In this document: positions 34,021 through 41,774 of the stretch, in pieces
How positions within the stretch are numbered: the stretch's first letter is position 1
How the letters are laid out: the number at the start of each line of letters is the position of its first letter
Source of the DNA: Actinospica acidithermotolerans
GTDB taxonomy: Bacteria; Actinomycetota; Actinomycetes; Streptomycetales; Catenulisporaceae
Assembly (NCBI RefSeq): GCF_018139625.1
Contig: NZ_JAGSOH010000008.1
Span: 1 to 64,000, forward strand
Length of the DNA stretch: 64,000 nucleotides
Direction: 5' to 3'
Notes under the pieces: generated by a model
Told to the model about the DNA's origin: nothing
The model's input: only the letters and a program-made list of their open reading frames with translations
The model's database searches: none
Made by a program: the position numbers and the translations under genes

Positions 34021-34061
34021 TACCTGACGCGGATCGATCAGAAACCTGACAGAAGCCTGAC
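34021..34061. promoter_or_regulatory. 11-bp-phased direct repeats upstream of P450 operon
   Basis: CCTGAC occurs at 34023-34028, 34045-34050 and 34056-34061, spaced 22 and 11 bp. On the coding strand of the P450 operon this reads as two consecutive 11-bp units GTCAGGYTTCT and, one turn away, GTCAGGTAGGT. Direct repeats phased to the helical turn are the classic binding pattern of OmpR/PhoB-type and SARP DNA-binding domains. Confidence 0.68.
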
Positions 34062-34071
34062 GTGACGCAGT

Positions 34072-34821
34072 TCACGCGGGATTGCGGCGCGAATCCGGCA
34101 CGGGAGGTGCGCAGCGGCCGAGGGTGTATCCGAAGCCGCGGCGGGTGCGGATGAGTGCGGGGCCGGACTGGTTGACCTTGCGTCGCAGCCGCGAGACGAG
34201 CTGCTCGACGGCGTTGCCGTCGCGCACCTCTCCCCACACATGCAAGCTGACCTGCTCCTTCGACAGGACGCGCCCGGCATTCACCAGAAGATGGCGCAGC
34301 AGCCGGTACTCGGCGGGCGTCAGGGCGAGCACGTTCTGCCCGCGACGGGCCAGGCAGATCGCGTCGTCGAGCACGAGATCGCCGTAGCGCTGCAAGACCT
34401 GCTTTCCCGGCGCGCTCAGCAGCGCCTGCAGCCTGGCCAGGACCTCGCGGATGCGCAGCGGCCTGGTGACGTAGTCGGCCTCGCCGGCCGCGAGCTCGCG
34501 GACCATGGTGGGCGCCGAGTCGTTCGCGGCGAGGAAGAGGACCGGCGGGCGTTCGGCGGGAGCGATCCGCCGGCCGCGTCCGAGCTCGGCGATGCCGGGC
34601 AGATCGAGATCGAGAACCACCAGATCAGGCCGACGCCGGACGAACAGCGCCATCAGCTCGGCGCCGGACTCGGCGACGAGGACTCGGTAACCGGCGAGGT
34701 CCAACGTGGCCGCGAGCAGCTCGGACTCACCCGGGTCCCCGACCGCGACCAGCACCTGCTGCCCGCCGCCGCGCAGCGACGCGGCTCGTTCTCCGCGGTA
34801 CTCCCGCATGGTCAGACTCAT
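34072..34821 (-). CDS. OmpR/PhoB-type response regulator, atypical receiver
   Basis: A 249-residue regulator with an N-terminal receiver domain and a C-terminal winged helix (LTPAEYRLLRHLLVNAGRVLSKEQVSLHVWGE, RLRRKVNQSG, RTRRGFGYTLG). The phospho-acceptor is probably Asp71 (VVLDLDLPG). The acidic pocket is degenerate (LVAVGDPG instead of VxDDxP), and the near-invariant Lys of the K-P loop is Arg (DYVTRPLR). It may therefore work without normal phosphorylation. No kinase is adjacent. Its promoter has the shared TACTG module (34930-34974), and it is a paralogue of the protein at 42996. It may bind the repeats at 34021. Confidence 0.9.
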   Translation of the reverse strand: MSLTMREYRGERAASLRGGGQQVLVAVGDPGESELLAATLDLAGYRVLVAESGAELMALFVRRRPDLVVLDLDLPGIAELGRGRRIAPAERPPVLFLAANDSAPTMVRELAAGEADYVTRPLRIREVLARLQALLSAPGKQVLQRYGDLVLDDAICLARRGQNVLALTPAEYRLLRHLLVNAGRVLSKEQVSLHVWGEVRDGNAVEQLVSRLRRKVNQSGPALIRTRRGFGYTLGRCAPPVPDSRRNPA

Positions 34822-34929
34822 CCGTTCGCCTGCTTCCAGCGTCCGTCGTGAAGCGCCCGCCCGTTTGCGGTTGATTCCGCTTCAAGTCCCGGAGGAACTC
34901 TCTCCAGACTCCCCCGCGGGAGCCGCCGC

Positions 34930-34974
34930 GTCGTCGTGCGTATGCAGACAATCTCGTGTACTGAGAACGCAGTA
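34930..34974 (-). promoter_or_regulatory. TACTG promoter module, copy 1
   Basis: Read on the minus strand: the inverted repeat TACTG-N6-CAGTA (34959-34974), then GATTGTCTGCA, then CGCACGACGAC. It lies 109 bp upstream of the OmpR-type regulator start (34821). Confidence 0.8.
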
Positions 34975-35058
34975 TCGGAAGCAGCAGTGCCGCATGAAGA
35001 TGACCAGGCCGCTTTGCATTGTCTTGCGGTGCACATGTAGCACTCAACTACGCAGACG

Positions 35059-35102
35059 TACTGCCCTAGCAGTAGCGGAATTGACTGCGCGCACACGACG
35101 AC
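35059..35102 (+). promoter_or_regulatory. TACTG promoter module, copy 2
   Basis: Read on the plus strand: TACTGCCCTAGCAGTA (35059-35074), then AATTGACTGCGCGC, then CACGACGAC. It lies 114 bp upstream of the SGNH lipoprotein start (35217). It is the only copy on the plus strand and the only one pointing at a plus-strand gene. Confidence 0.8.
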
Positions 35103-35216
35103 GGCGCGGCGGTCGACCGGGATGCTGGAGGAGGACCAGGGCTCGGCCCCGAATGCGCATGCATGAGGCCGCGACCGGCGCCGCAATCTGACCCATCCTC
35201 CGGAAGGACCACCATC

Positions 35217-36182
35217 ATGGTGCACGCCGATGCCCGTAGCCGCTCTCGCGCGGCGGCGATGGTCGCACTCCCTGCACTTGCCGGCGCTCTGCTGCTCAGC
35301 GGATGCGACAAGAACGGCACCGGCGGTTCAGCAGCCGCGGCGTCGACTCAGACCGGAGCCGTCGCGCACGGCGGCTACGTGGCACTCGGGGACTCCTACA
35401 CCGCGGGCCCCGACATTCCCGACCAGACCGGGGACCCGGTTGGCTGCGAGCGCTCCAGCGAGAACTATCCCTCCGATCTCGCTCAAGCGCTCGGGCTCGA
35501 GCGTTCACAGTTCACTGATGTGAGCTGCACCGGGGCGACGATCTCTGACCTGATGAGCGCGCAGTCCACCAAGAACGGCGTGAATTCGGCGCAACTGGGC
35601 GCGCTCTCAGCCGACGACGCGATCGTCACCATCGGCATCGGCGGCAACGACGTCGACTTCGCGGGTGTGCTCACGCGTTGCGTGGAAATGGACATCGCCC
35701 CTTCGCTCATCGGATCGTGGGCTGCCGACTCGACTCCCTGCGAGGCGTATTACACCTCGGGCGGCACCAATGAGCTCGACGAGAAGATCGATACCGCAGC
35801 TGCGAATCTGGCCACCGCCCTCAAGCAGGTGAGGCAGCGCGCGCCGCACGCCCGCGTGTACGTGGTCGGATACCCGGCCCTGCTGCCGTCGAGCGGCACG
35901 AGCTGCGTGCACGCGCTCGGCATCACCTCGGGCGACGTCGCTTTCCTGAATCAGGAGGAGAAGCGGCTCAACAGCATGCTCAGGACGCAGGCCCACGCCG
36001 CGGGAGACGTGTATGTCGACACCTACAGCCCGTCGCAGGGGCACGACACCTGCTCCGACGCCGACACGCGCTGGATCGAGCCGCTGATTCCCGCGTCCCC
36101 TGCCGCCCGACTGCACCCCAACGCCAGAGGCGAACAGGGCATGGCGGACGCCGTGCTCGCCGCGATCAAATCCACGTCCTGA
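35217..36182 (+). CDS. Secreted SGNH/GDSL hydrolase lipoprotein
   Basis: A 321-residue exported esterase or lipase-like enzyme. A signal peptide with lipobox (about residues 10-29, ending LLLSGC) predicts lipidation at the Cys. Block I is YVALGDSYTAGPD with the nucleophile Ser, block III is IGIGGNDVDF, and the C-terminal His is in ARLHPNARGEQGMADAV. Several Cys pairs could form disulfides, as in Streptomyces SGNH lipases. ATG 35217 has GGAAGG 10 nt upstream. The shared promoter module upstream suggests co-regulation with the MMPL transporter and the two-component genes. Confidence 0.9.
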   Translation: MVHADARSRSRAAAMVALPALAGALLLSGCDKNGTGGSAAAASTQTGAVAHGGYVALGDSYTAGPDIPDQTGDPVGCERSSENYPSDLAQALGLERSQFTDVSCTGATISDLMSAQSTKNGVNSAQLGALSADDAIVTIGIGGNDVDFAGVLTRCVEMDIAPSLIGSWAADSTPCEAYYTSGGTNELDEKIDTAAANLATALKQVRQRAPHARVYVVGYPALLPSSGTSCVHALGITSGDVAFLNQEEKRLNSMLRTQAHAAGDVYVDTYSPSQGHDTCSDADTRWIEPLIPASPAARLHPNARGEQGMADAVLAAIKSTS

Positions 36183-36254
36183 TAGCGGCGCAGTCCTCGA
36201 CACACGATGCGGGTGTGGCATCCTTAAGCGCCACGCCGATCTGGAGGATCAAAG

Positions 36255-36560
36255 ATGACTCAGCTCTCCGGCACGCCCTCCGCGTTCGAGCGCACCCCTC
36301 TCAGCACGGACGAGAGGACCCGGGCTGAGGTGAATTTCGTCCCGTACGTCGCTCAGGCGCTTGTAGCCGAGGGACGCTTCGAGGTCACCGCCGACAGCCT
36401 CGAACAGATCGAGTTGTTCCAGAATGTCGCTCGCAGGGTGGGCGGTGTGCTGGGGCGGCCGGTGCTCACCTATGCCAACGGCGAGGTGGTCGTGATCACG
36501 TTCGACCCGGATGAGCCGACCGTCCTCGCGGGTCGCGGCGCCCCCGCCGTTCAGGATTGA
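36255..36560 (+). CDS. Small hypothetical protein
   Basis: A 101-residue soluble protein, acidic overall, with no signal peptide or membrane helix. It has a strong ribosome binding site (GGAGG, 7 nt before ATG), good codon usage and a terminator behind it, so it is a real gene. The sequence (VTADSLEQIELFQNVARRVGGVLGRPVLTYANGEVVVITFDP) looks like a small alpha/beta fold. I do not recognise a family. It follows the SGNH gene by 72 bp and might share its transcript. Confidence 0.8.
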   Translation: MTQLSGTPSAFERTPLSTDERTRAEVNFVPYVAQALVAEGRFEVTADSLEQIELFQNVARRVGGVLGRPVLTYANGEVVVITFDPDEPTVLAGRGAPAVQD

Positions 36561-36584
36561 CTGCCAGACCCTGACGACCGCGAC

Positions 36585-36618
36585 GTGGAGGGCCGTCCCT
36601 GCGGGGGCGGCCCTCCAC
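36585..36618. terminator. Bidirectional intrinsic terminator
   Basis: GTGGAGGGCCG (36585-36595) and CGGCCCTCCAC (36608-36618) form a perfect 11-bp stem between the convergent genes ending at 36560 and 36620. Confidence 0.88.
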
Positions 36619-36619
36619 A

Positions 36620-37294
36620 TCACTCCGGCTTGATGGTGACGAGCCCCGCCTGGTAGGCCATCACCACGAGCTGCGCCCGGTCACGCGCATTCAACTTGGC
36701 CATCGCCCGGTGGATGTGGGTGCGGGCGGTGAGCGGGCTGACGAACAGCTTCTCGGCGATCTCCTCGTTGGACAGTCCGTGCGCGGCCAGCGCCACGGCT
36801 TCGCGCTCCCGGGCGGTCAGCACGTCCAGCGCGCTCGCCGCCGTGGCGCGGGTGCCCACGTCGGGGGCGGCCAGGAATCGGCCGATGAGCAGGCGGGTGG
36901 CCTGCGGGGAGAGCAGCGACTCGCCGGCTGCGACGGTGCGGATCGCGGCGATCAGCTCGTCCGTGCTCGCGTCCTTGCCGAGGAATCCGCTGGCGCCGGC
37001 GCGCAGGGCGCGGGCGACGTACTCGTCGGTCTCGAACGTGGTCAGGATCAGCACCTTCGTGCCGGCCAGCTCGGGGTCCGCGCAGATCTCCGTGGTTCCC
37101 TCGAGTCCGTCGGTTCCGGGCATGCGGATGTCCATGACGACGAGGTCCGGACGGTGCGTCCGGGCGAGCTCGACGGCCTGCCGTCCGTCGGAGGCCTCGC
37201 CCACCACCTCGATGTCGGGGCAGGAGTCGAGCACGATGCGGAAGGTCTGGCGCAGCAGCGCCTGGTCGTCGGCGAGCAGAACATGGATGGTCAC
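36620..37294 (-). CDS. NarL/LuxR-type response regulator
   Basis: A 224-residue regulator with a canonical receiver: acidic pair Asp9-Asp10, phospho-Asp55 (VVMDIRMPG), and Lys in GKDAS. The C-terminal LuxR helix-turn-helix is LTAREREAVALAAHGLSNEEIAEKLFVSPLTARTHIHRAMAKL. Its cognate kinase is probably the HisKA_3 kinase at 40424, with the MMPL exporter between them. It is separated from the MMPL gene by a terminator, so it is transcribed from its own promoter, which has no copy of the TACTG module that I can find. Confidence 0.92.
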   Translation of the reverse strand: MTIHVLLADDQALLRQTFRIVLDSCPDIEVVGEASDGRQAVELARTHRPDLVVMDIRMPGTDGLEGTTEICADPELAGTKVLILTTFETDEYVARALRAGASGFLGKDASTDELIAAIRTVAAGESLLSPQATRLLIGRFLAAPDVGTRATAASALDVLTAREREAVALAAHGLSNEEIAEKLFVSPLTARTHIHRAMAKLNARDRAQLVVMAYQAGLVTIKPE

Positions 37295-37330
37295 GGGTTC
37301 TATCTTCCTGTGCGAGCCGGGTTCGAGACA

Positions 37331-37368
37331 GCATCTCGGCCCGCCGGGTGGGCGGCGGGCCGAGATGC
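37331..37368. terminator. Terminator downstream of MMPL gene
   Basis: GCATCTCGGCCCGCC (37331-37345) and GGCGGGCCGAGATGC (37354-37368) form a perfect 15-bp stem with an 8-nt loop, 25 bp past the stop codon of the minus-strand MMPL gene. Confidence 0.9.
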
Positions 37369-37393
37369 GCTGGTGTTCAGCCGGTTCGGGTGA

Positions 37394-39631
37394 TCAGCCG
37401 ATGGGCGCGGCCGGCACCGTCGGCCGCTCGCCGACGACCTCCGCGCGGAGTTCGGCCGCCTGGATTGCCCGTTCGCGACGACGGTCGAGGGACTGGCCCT
37501 CGATGTCCACCCGCGGCAGGATCCGCCCGAGCGGGCGCGGGAGCTGCCAGGCGCGCTCGCCGAGCATCGCGAGCAGCGCCGGGACGAGCGTCATCCGGAC
37601 GATGAACGCGTCGAACAGGACCGCGATCGCCAGGCCGAAGCCGATCATCTTGATCAGGGAGTTGTCGGCGCCGATGAAGCCGGAGAACACCGCGGTCATG
37701 ATCAGCGCGGCGGCCGTGACCACGCGGGAGCTGCTGCGGAAGCCCTCGGTGATCGCGCTGCGGGCGTCGGCGCCGCGGGTGTGCGCCTCGCGCATCCGGG
37801 AGACGAGGAAGACCTCGTAGTCCATCGCGAGTCCGAAGATGATTCCGACCATGAAGATCGGCATCAAGGTCATGATCGGGCCGGTCTGGTGCACGCCGAT
37901 GAACCTCGCGAGCCAGCCCCACTGGAAGACCGCGACCACCGCGCCGATCGCGGCGAGCACGGAGAGCAGGAATCCGGCAGCGGCCTTGAACGGGATCAGC
38001 GCGGAGCGGAACACGATCAGCAGGAGCACGATCGCCAGGCCGATGACGACCGCCAGGTACGGCAGCAGGGCGTGCTTGACCTTGGTGGCCGAGTCGATGT
38101 CGCTGGCCGTGGCGCCGGTCACCATGTACGTCGCGCCGGTGCCGGCCTGCAGGTCGGCGCGCTCGCCCCGGATCGCGTTGACCAGGTCCACAGTCTTCTG
38201 GTCGCTCGGGCCGGTGGACGGGATCACGGAGAAGACGGCGACGTTCCCGGCCGCGTCGTAGTGCGCCGCCGACACGGAGACCACGCCGGGTGTCGAGGCG
38301 ATACCGCTGCTGATCTCCGCGACTGCGGTCTTCGGACTCTGCGCGCTCTCGGCGTCGACGACGACCGTGAGCGGGCCGTTGAAGCCGGGGCCGAATGCCT
38401 TCGCGAGGTCGTCGTAGGCGCGGCGCTCCGTGGTGGACGTGGCCAGGTAGCCGTTGTCCTGGGAGCCGAGGTGCAGCGCGGCGATCGGGGTCGCGATGAT
38501 GCCGAGGCCGATCACGCCGAGGAGCAGCAGCGGCACGCGGCCCCGGATGACGAACCGGGCCCAGCCGGCGCCCCAACGCCCCTGGCGCGCGGTCTTGCGC
38601 GTCTTGCCCTTGCGCGCCGAGCGGGAGAGCACCGCGTTCGGGAACAGGCCGAGCATCGCCGGCACGAGCGTGAGCGCGACGAGCACGCCGACCGCGACCG
38701 CACCGGCCGCGGCCAAGCCCATCTTCGTGAGCATCGGCACACCGACGACGAACAGCCCGGCAAGGCCGATCACGACCGTCATCCCGGCGAACACCACCGC
38801 GCTGCCGGCCGTACCCACCGCGAGGCCGGCGGCCTCACGCGCCTCGATGCCCTGCTCGCGCTCCTCCCGGTAGCGCGAGACGATGAACACCGCGTAGTCG
38901 ATGCCGACCGCCAGGCCGAGCATCGTGGCGAGCGTGCCGGTCGTCTCCGACAGTCCCAGCGCGTGGCCGAGAGCGGTGATCGAGGTCATCGACACTCCGA
39001 CGCCGACGATCGCCGTGATCAGCGGCACGCCCGCGGCGGCCAGCGAGCCGAAGGTCAGCAGCAGCACCAGAAACGCCGCCGCGATGCCGATGCCCTCGGT
39101 CGCGCCCCCGGCGGCGGGTGTGGGCGTCAGGGCGTTGCCGCCGATCTCCACGGTCAGGTTCGCCGAACGCGCGCCGGCCGCCGCGTTCTGCAGCGCGGTC
39201 TTCGCGGCGTCGGTCAGGTCGGTCGCGGCGACCTTGTAGGTGACCGTCGCGTACGCGGTCGAGCCGCTCTTGCTCACCGCGGCGGTCGCGAAGGGGTCCG
39301 CCACGCTCGCTACCTGCGGCCCGGCGGCCGCGGCGGCGACCGCCTTCTCGATCGCGGCCCTGTCGGCCCCGGCCGCGACCTGCCCGCCGGCCCGGTCCAC
39401 GAACACGAGCTGGGCGCTCGCCCCGCCCGAGCCGCCGCCCGGGAAGTGCTCGCCGACGACCGTGGCAGCCTGCTGAGACTCGGTGCCGGGCATCGTGAAG
39501 GAATCGCTCGGCGCCGCCGGTGCTTTGGCCGCCGCGAGGCCGACGGCAACCAGTACGCCGAGCCACATCGCGACGACGTACCAGCGGCGCCGGAACGCCG
39601 CGCGGCCGATGAAGGCCAGGAGGGCAGCCAT
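37394..39631 (-). CDS. MMPL family RND transporter
   Basis: A 745-residue membrane protein with two MMPL halves. One N-terminal helix (VVAMWLGVLVAVGLAAAKAPA) is followed by a large extracytoplasmic domain, then a bundle of helices including the GIDYAVFIVSRYREE motif. A second soluble domain and a second helical bundle with FGLAMDYEVFLVSRMRE follow. These two motifs hold the proton-relay Asp-Tyr pairs. Such proteins export lipids or hydrophobic small molecules. The ATG at 39631 is preceded at 39694-39738 by the shared TACTG module. The two-component genes around it probably control export. Confidence 0.93.
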   Translation of the reverse strand: MAALLAFIGRAAFRRRWYVVAMWLGVLVAVGLAAAKAPAAPSDSFTMPGTESQQAATVVGEHFPGGGSGGASAQLVFVDRAGGQVAAGADRAAIEKAVAAAAAGPQVASVADPFATAAVSKSGSTAYATVTYKVAATDLTDAAKTALQNAAAGARSANLTVEIGGNALTPTPAAGGATEGIGIAAAFLVLLLTFGSLAAAGVPLITAIVGVGVSMTSITALGHALGLSETTGTLATMLGLAVGIDYAVFIVSRYREEREQGIEAREAAGLAVGTAGSAVVFAGMTVVIGLAGLFVVGVPMLTKMGLAAAGAVAVGVLVALTLVPAMLGLFPNAVLSRSARKGKTRKTARQGRWGAGWARFVIRGRVPLLLLGVIGLGIIATPIAALHLGSQDNGYLATSTTERRAYDDLAKAFGPGFNGPLTVVVDAESAQSPKTAVAEISSGIASTPGVVSVSAAHYDAAGNVAVFSVIPSTGPSDQKTVDLVNAIRGERADLQAGTGATYMVTGATASDIDSATKVKHALLPYLAVVIGLAIVLLLIVFRSALIPFKAAAGFLLSVLAAIGAVVAVFQWGWLARFIGVHQTGPIMTLMPIFMVGIIFGLAMDYEVFLVSRMREAHTRGADARSAITEGFRSSSRVVTAAALIMTAVFSGFIGADNSLIKMIGFGLAIAVLFDAFIVRMTLVPALLAMLGERAWQLPRPLGRILPRVDIEGQSLDRRRERAIQAAELRAEVVGERPTVPAAPIG

Positions 39632-39693
39632 GGGAAGTCTCCGTTCAGAAGATTCAGGGGATGGTTCTCAGTGTTCTCTCAGAGCAGGTCGGC

Positions 39694-39738
39694 GTCGTCG
39701 TGCGAGCGCAGACAATCCGGAGTACTGAGCTTGCAGTA
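39694..39738 (-). promoter_or_regulatory. TACTG promoter module, copy 3
   Basis: On the minus strand: TACTGCAAGCTCAGTA (39723-39738), then GATTGTCTGCGC, then CGCACGACGAC. It lies 63 bp upstream of the MMPL start codon. Confidence 0.82.
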
Positions 39739-39790
39739 CACGAAACCCGCCGCTGCTGCGGACGGATGTATCAGATACCTGATAATGCAA

Positions 39791-39825
39791 GGGTGCCCCC
39801 GCGGCGCGAAGCCGCGGGGGCACCC
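39791..39825. terminator. Intrinsic terminator
   Basis: GGGTGCCCCCGCGGC (39791-39805) and its exact reverse complement (39811-39825) form a 15-bp stem with a 5-nt loop, 16 bp after the stop of the minus-strand membrane protein gene at 39841. Confidence 0.92.
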
Positions 39826-39840
39826 TGCGGGGCCGGGGGA

Positions 39841-40218
39841 CTATGCGGGATCCACACCTCGGTGGCGGCCCGCGCTCTCGGTGCGCCCTCGCAGCAGGCC
39901 GCTGCCGGCGCCGATCGAGACCAGGCCCATGCCGATGGCCGTGCCGACGCCCTGCGCGCCGTGCACGAACAGGCCGGCGAACACGGCGACGGTGCCGTTG
40001 AACAGGAACAAGAACCACATCACCGGGCGGGTGGCGAGGAAGGACTTGAGCGGATCCTTGCGCATCACCAGGAAACCGAAGAACAGGGAGACCGCGATGC
40101 CGCCGAAGGTCGCTGCGTGCGCTCCGTCGCCGTGCAGCACGCGGCTCGCACCGACGCACGCCGCGATCCCGGCGGCGAACAGCGTCCACTGCGTGAAATT
40201 GACGAGAAACTTCTTCAT
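39841..40218 (-). CDS. Small integral membrane protein
   Basis: A 125-residue protein with about four hydrophobic segments (FTQWTLFAAGIAACVGA, ATFGGIAVSLFFGFLVM, VMWFLFLFNGTVAVFAGLFV, VGTAIGMGLVSIGAGSGLL). I do not recognise the family. I start it at ATG 40218, which has GGAG 6 nt upstream; an ATG four codons earlier has none. It has its own copy of the TACTG module and its own terminator, so it is a single-gene unit of the local regulon, with a role at the membrane alongside the MMPL exporter. Confidence 0.78.
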   Translation of the reverse strand: MKKFLVNFTQWTLFAAGIAACVGASRVLHGDGAHAATFGGIAVSLFFGFLVMRKDPLKSFLATRPVMWFLFLFNGTVAVFAGLFVHGAQGVGTAIGMGLVSIGAGSGLLRGRTESAGRHRGVDPA

Positions 40219-40277
40219 GACCGACTCCATGTGTTCGACCTGGGCACACTCACAGTCTTCTTGAGCGGCAGGTCAGA

Positions 40278-40322
40278 GTCGTCGTGCGAGCGCAGACAAT
40301 CGGTAGTACTGAGTTCGCAGTA
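40278..40322 (-). promoter_or_regulatory. TACTG promoter module, copy 4
   Basis: On the minus strand: TACTGCGAACTCAGTA (40307-40322), then GATTGTCTGCGC, then CGCACGACGAC. It lies 60 bp upstream of the small membrane protein start at 40218. Apart from a few bases it is identical to copy 3. Confidence 0.82.
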
Positions 40323-40375
40323 GACAGGGCTTGCCACTGCGGCACACGGAGCTGCATCGCGCCTGACAAACCCGT

Positions 40376-40401
40376 GCCCCCGCGACATGAGTCGCGAGGG
40401 C
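40376..40401. terminator. Terminator downstream of sensor kinase
   Basis: GCCCCCGCGAC (40376-40386) and GTCGCGAGGGC (40391-40401) form an 11-bp stem with one mismatch and a 4-nt loop, 23 bp past the stop of the minus-strand kinase gene. Confidence 0.75.
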
Positions 40402-40423
40402 CGCAGAGAACCGTTGGCCGGCC

Positions 40424-41638
40424 TTAGGGGATGGGGTGGGCGTGCAGCGGGATCTCGGCGACTACTGCGAACCCGCCCCCGGCGCGCGGTCCTGCGCGCA
40501 GGGTGCCGCCGACCGATTGGGCGCGCTCTCGCATGCTGACCATCCCGTATCCGCTGCTCGGGGCTGCGGCGACAGGAGCGACGCCGTCGTCGCCGTTCAG
40601 GATCGAGATCGTCAGCAGCAGGGGGCGGTAGGCCAGGTGGACGGTCGCCGCCCTGGTCGGCCCGTGCTTGGTGACGTTGGTCAGCGCCTCTTGGATGATC
40701 CGGTACGCAGTCAGGTCGGTACCCGGGGGCAGCGGGCGCTCGGCACCCTCGGTGGTGACCGTGACCGCGAGACCGGCCGCCGCGAGCGCGGAGGTCAGGG
40801 CCTCGAGCTGCGCGAGGCCCGGCGCCGGCTCCAGGTCCTCAGGCTCTCCCACCTGGCGCAGCAGGCTGACGGTGGCCTTGAGCTCGCGCAGCGCCATCGA
40901 GGTGGTCTTGGTCAGCTCGGTGGCGATCCCGTGCGCCTGCTCGGGGTTGCCGCGCATCAGGTGCGCGACCGCGCCCGCCTGGGCGTTCGCCACTGCGAGG
41001 TGGTGGGCGACGACGTCGTGCAGTTCACGGGCGATGCGCACGCGCTCCGCGGCCGCCAGATTGCGAGCCGCCTCCTCACGCGTACGCTCGGCGTACTCGG
41101 CCCGCGCACGCGCCTCGTCGAGGAAGGCGCGCAGATGCCGGCTCGACGTGCCGAACGCGGTCGGCAACACGAGGATGGCGACGGGCGCGACGACCGTGAG
41201 ATTGACGGTCGTGTGCGGGTGAACGATCACGGCGATGACCGCCACGAGCACGGCGACCGTGAAGGTCACGGTGTTCGCGATCCGCCGGTTCGTCCGGTAG
41301 GCGAGCGTGAAGAGCGCGAACATCGCGGGGCCGAGCAGCAGCACGGTCGGCTCAAAACCCAGCAACGTCACGACCACGGCGCTCGCGCACGCAACCGCCG
41401 CGACGGCCGTGGGATGGCTGCGGCGCCCCATGAGCGCGACGCACGCGACCGCAGTGACAAGGACGCCGATCCACCACGGGTGGGGCGGCCGGTGGCCCGT
41501 GGAGCTGAGCACGCTGCCGGGGAACGAGATGCCGAACAGCAGCAGGGCGACCGTCCCATCGATCACGTGCGGATGCTCGTCCTGGAACCGCCGCCACGCC
41601 GCGGTCGTGAGACTCTCCATTCGCGGCGGTCGATCCAT
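40424..41638 (-). CDS. Sensor histidine kinase (HisKA_3, NarL-type)
   Basis: A 404-residue kinase. About five membrane helices span residues 25-165, followed by a coiled linker (EARARAEYAERTREEAARNLAAAERVRIARELHDVVAHH), with the phospho-His in ELHDVVAHH. The ATPase domain then shows QEALTNVTKHG (N-box) and GYGMVSMRERAQSVGG. The ATG at 41638 has GGAGG 5 nt upstream. It has the TACTG module in its promoter and probably phosphorylates the NarL-type regulator at 36620. A short extracellular portion suggests it senses a membrane or lipid signal (inference). Confidence 0.92.
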   Translation of the reverse strand: MDRPPRMESLTTAAWRRFQDEHPHVIDGTVALLLFGISFPGSVLSSTGHRPPHPWWIGVLVTAVACVALMGRRSHPTAVAAVACASAVVVTLLGFEPTVLLLGPAMFALFTLAYRTNRRIANTVTFTVAVLVAVIAVIVHPHTTVNLTVVAPVAILVLPTAFGTSSRHLRAFLDEARARAEYAERTREEAARNLAAAERVRIARELHDVVAHHLAVANAQAGAVAHLMRGNPEQAHGIATELTKTTSMALRELKATVSLLRQVGEPEDLEPAPGLAQLEALTSALAAAGLAVTVTTEGAERPLPPGTDLTAYRIIQEALTNVTKHGPTRAATVHLAYRPLLLTISILNGDDGVAPVAAAPSSGYGMVSMRERAQSVGGTLRAGPRAGGGFAVVAEIPLHAHPIP

Positions 41639-41704
41639 GTTCTCCTCCTGGCAGGCAGCGCGATGCGCGGTGTCACCCAAGCATCTCCCGCCGCCCGCCT
41701 CGCC

Positions 41705-41748
41705 GTCGTCGTGCGCGCGCAGACATCGCGCTACTGCGTTTGCAGTAG
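41705..41748 (-). promoter_or_regulatory. TACTG promoter module, copy 5
   Basis: On the minus strand: CTACTGCAAACGCAGTAG (41731-41748), the longest palindrome of the five (7-bp arms), then GATGTCTGCGCG, then CGCACGACGAC. It lies 67 bp upstream of the sensor kinase start. Confidence 0.82.
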
Positions 41749-41774
41749 CGCGACGGCTGTTTTCGCGACCGAGG

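Larger units (their letters stand above)
34822..35216. other. Divergent intergenic region with two back-to-back promoter modules
   Basis: This 395-bp gap separates the OmpR-type regulator (minus) from the SGNH lipoprotein gene (plus). It contains two copies of the same ~45-bp module in opposite orientation (34930-34974 and 35059-35102). I see no convincing small gene in it. The segment 34975-35058 between the modules is less GC-rich than its surroundings. Confidence 0.65.

Noticed and set aside
37781-40264. An 827-residue plus-strand open frame
   Set aside because: It is antisense to the MMPL transporter and crosses two promoter modules and a terminator; composition is His/Arg/Asp-rich shadow sequence.
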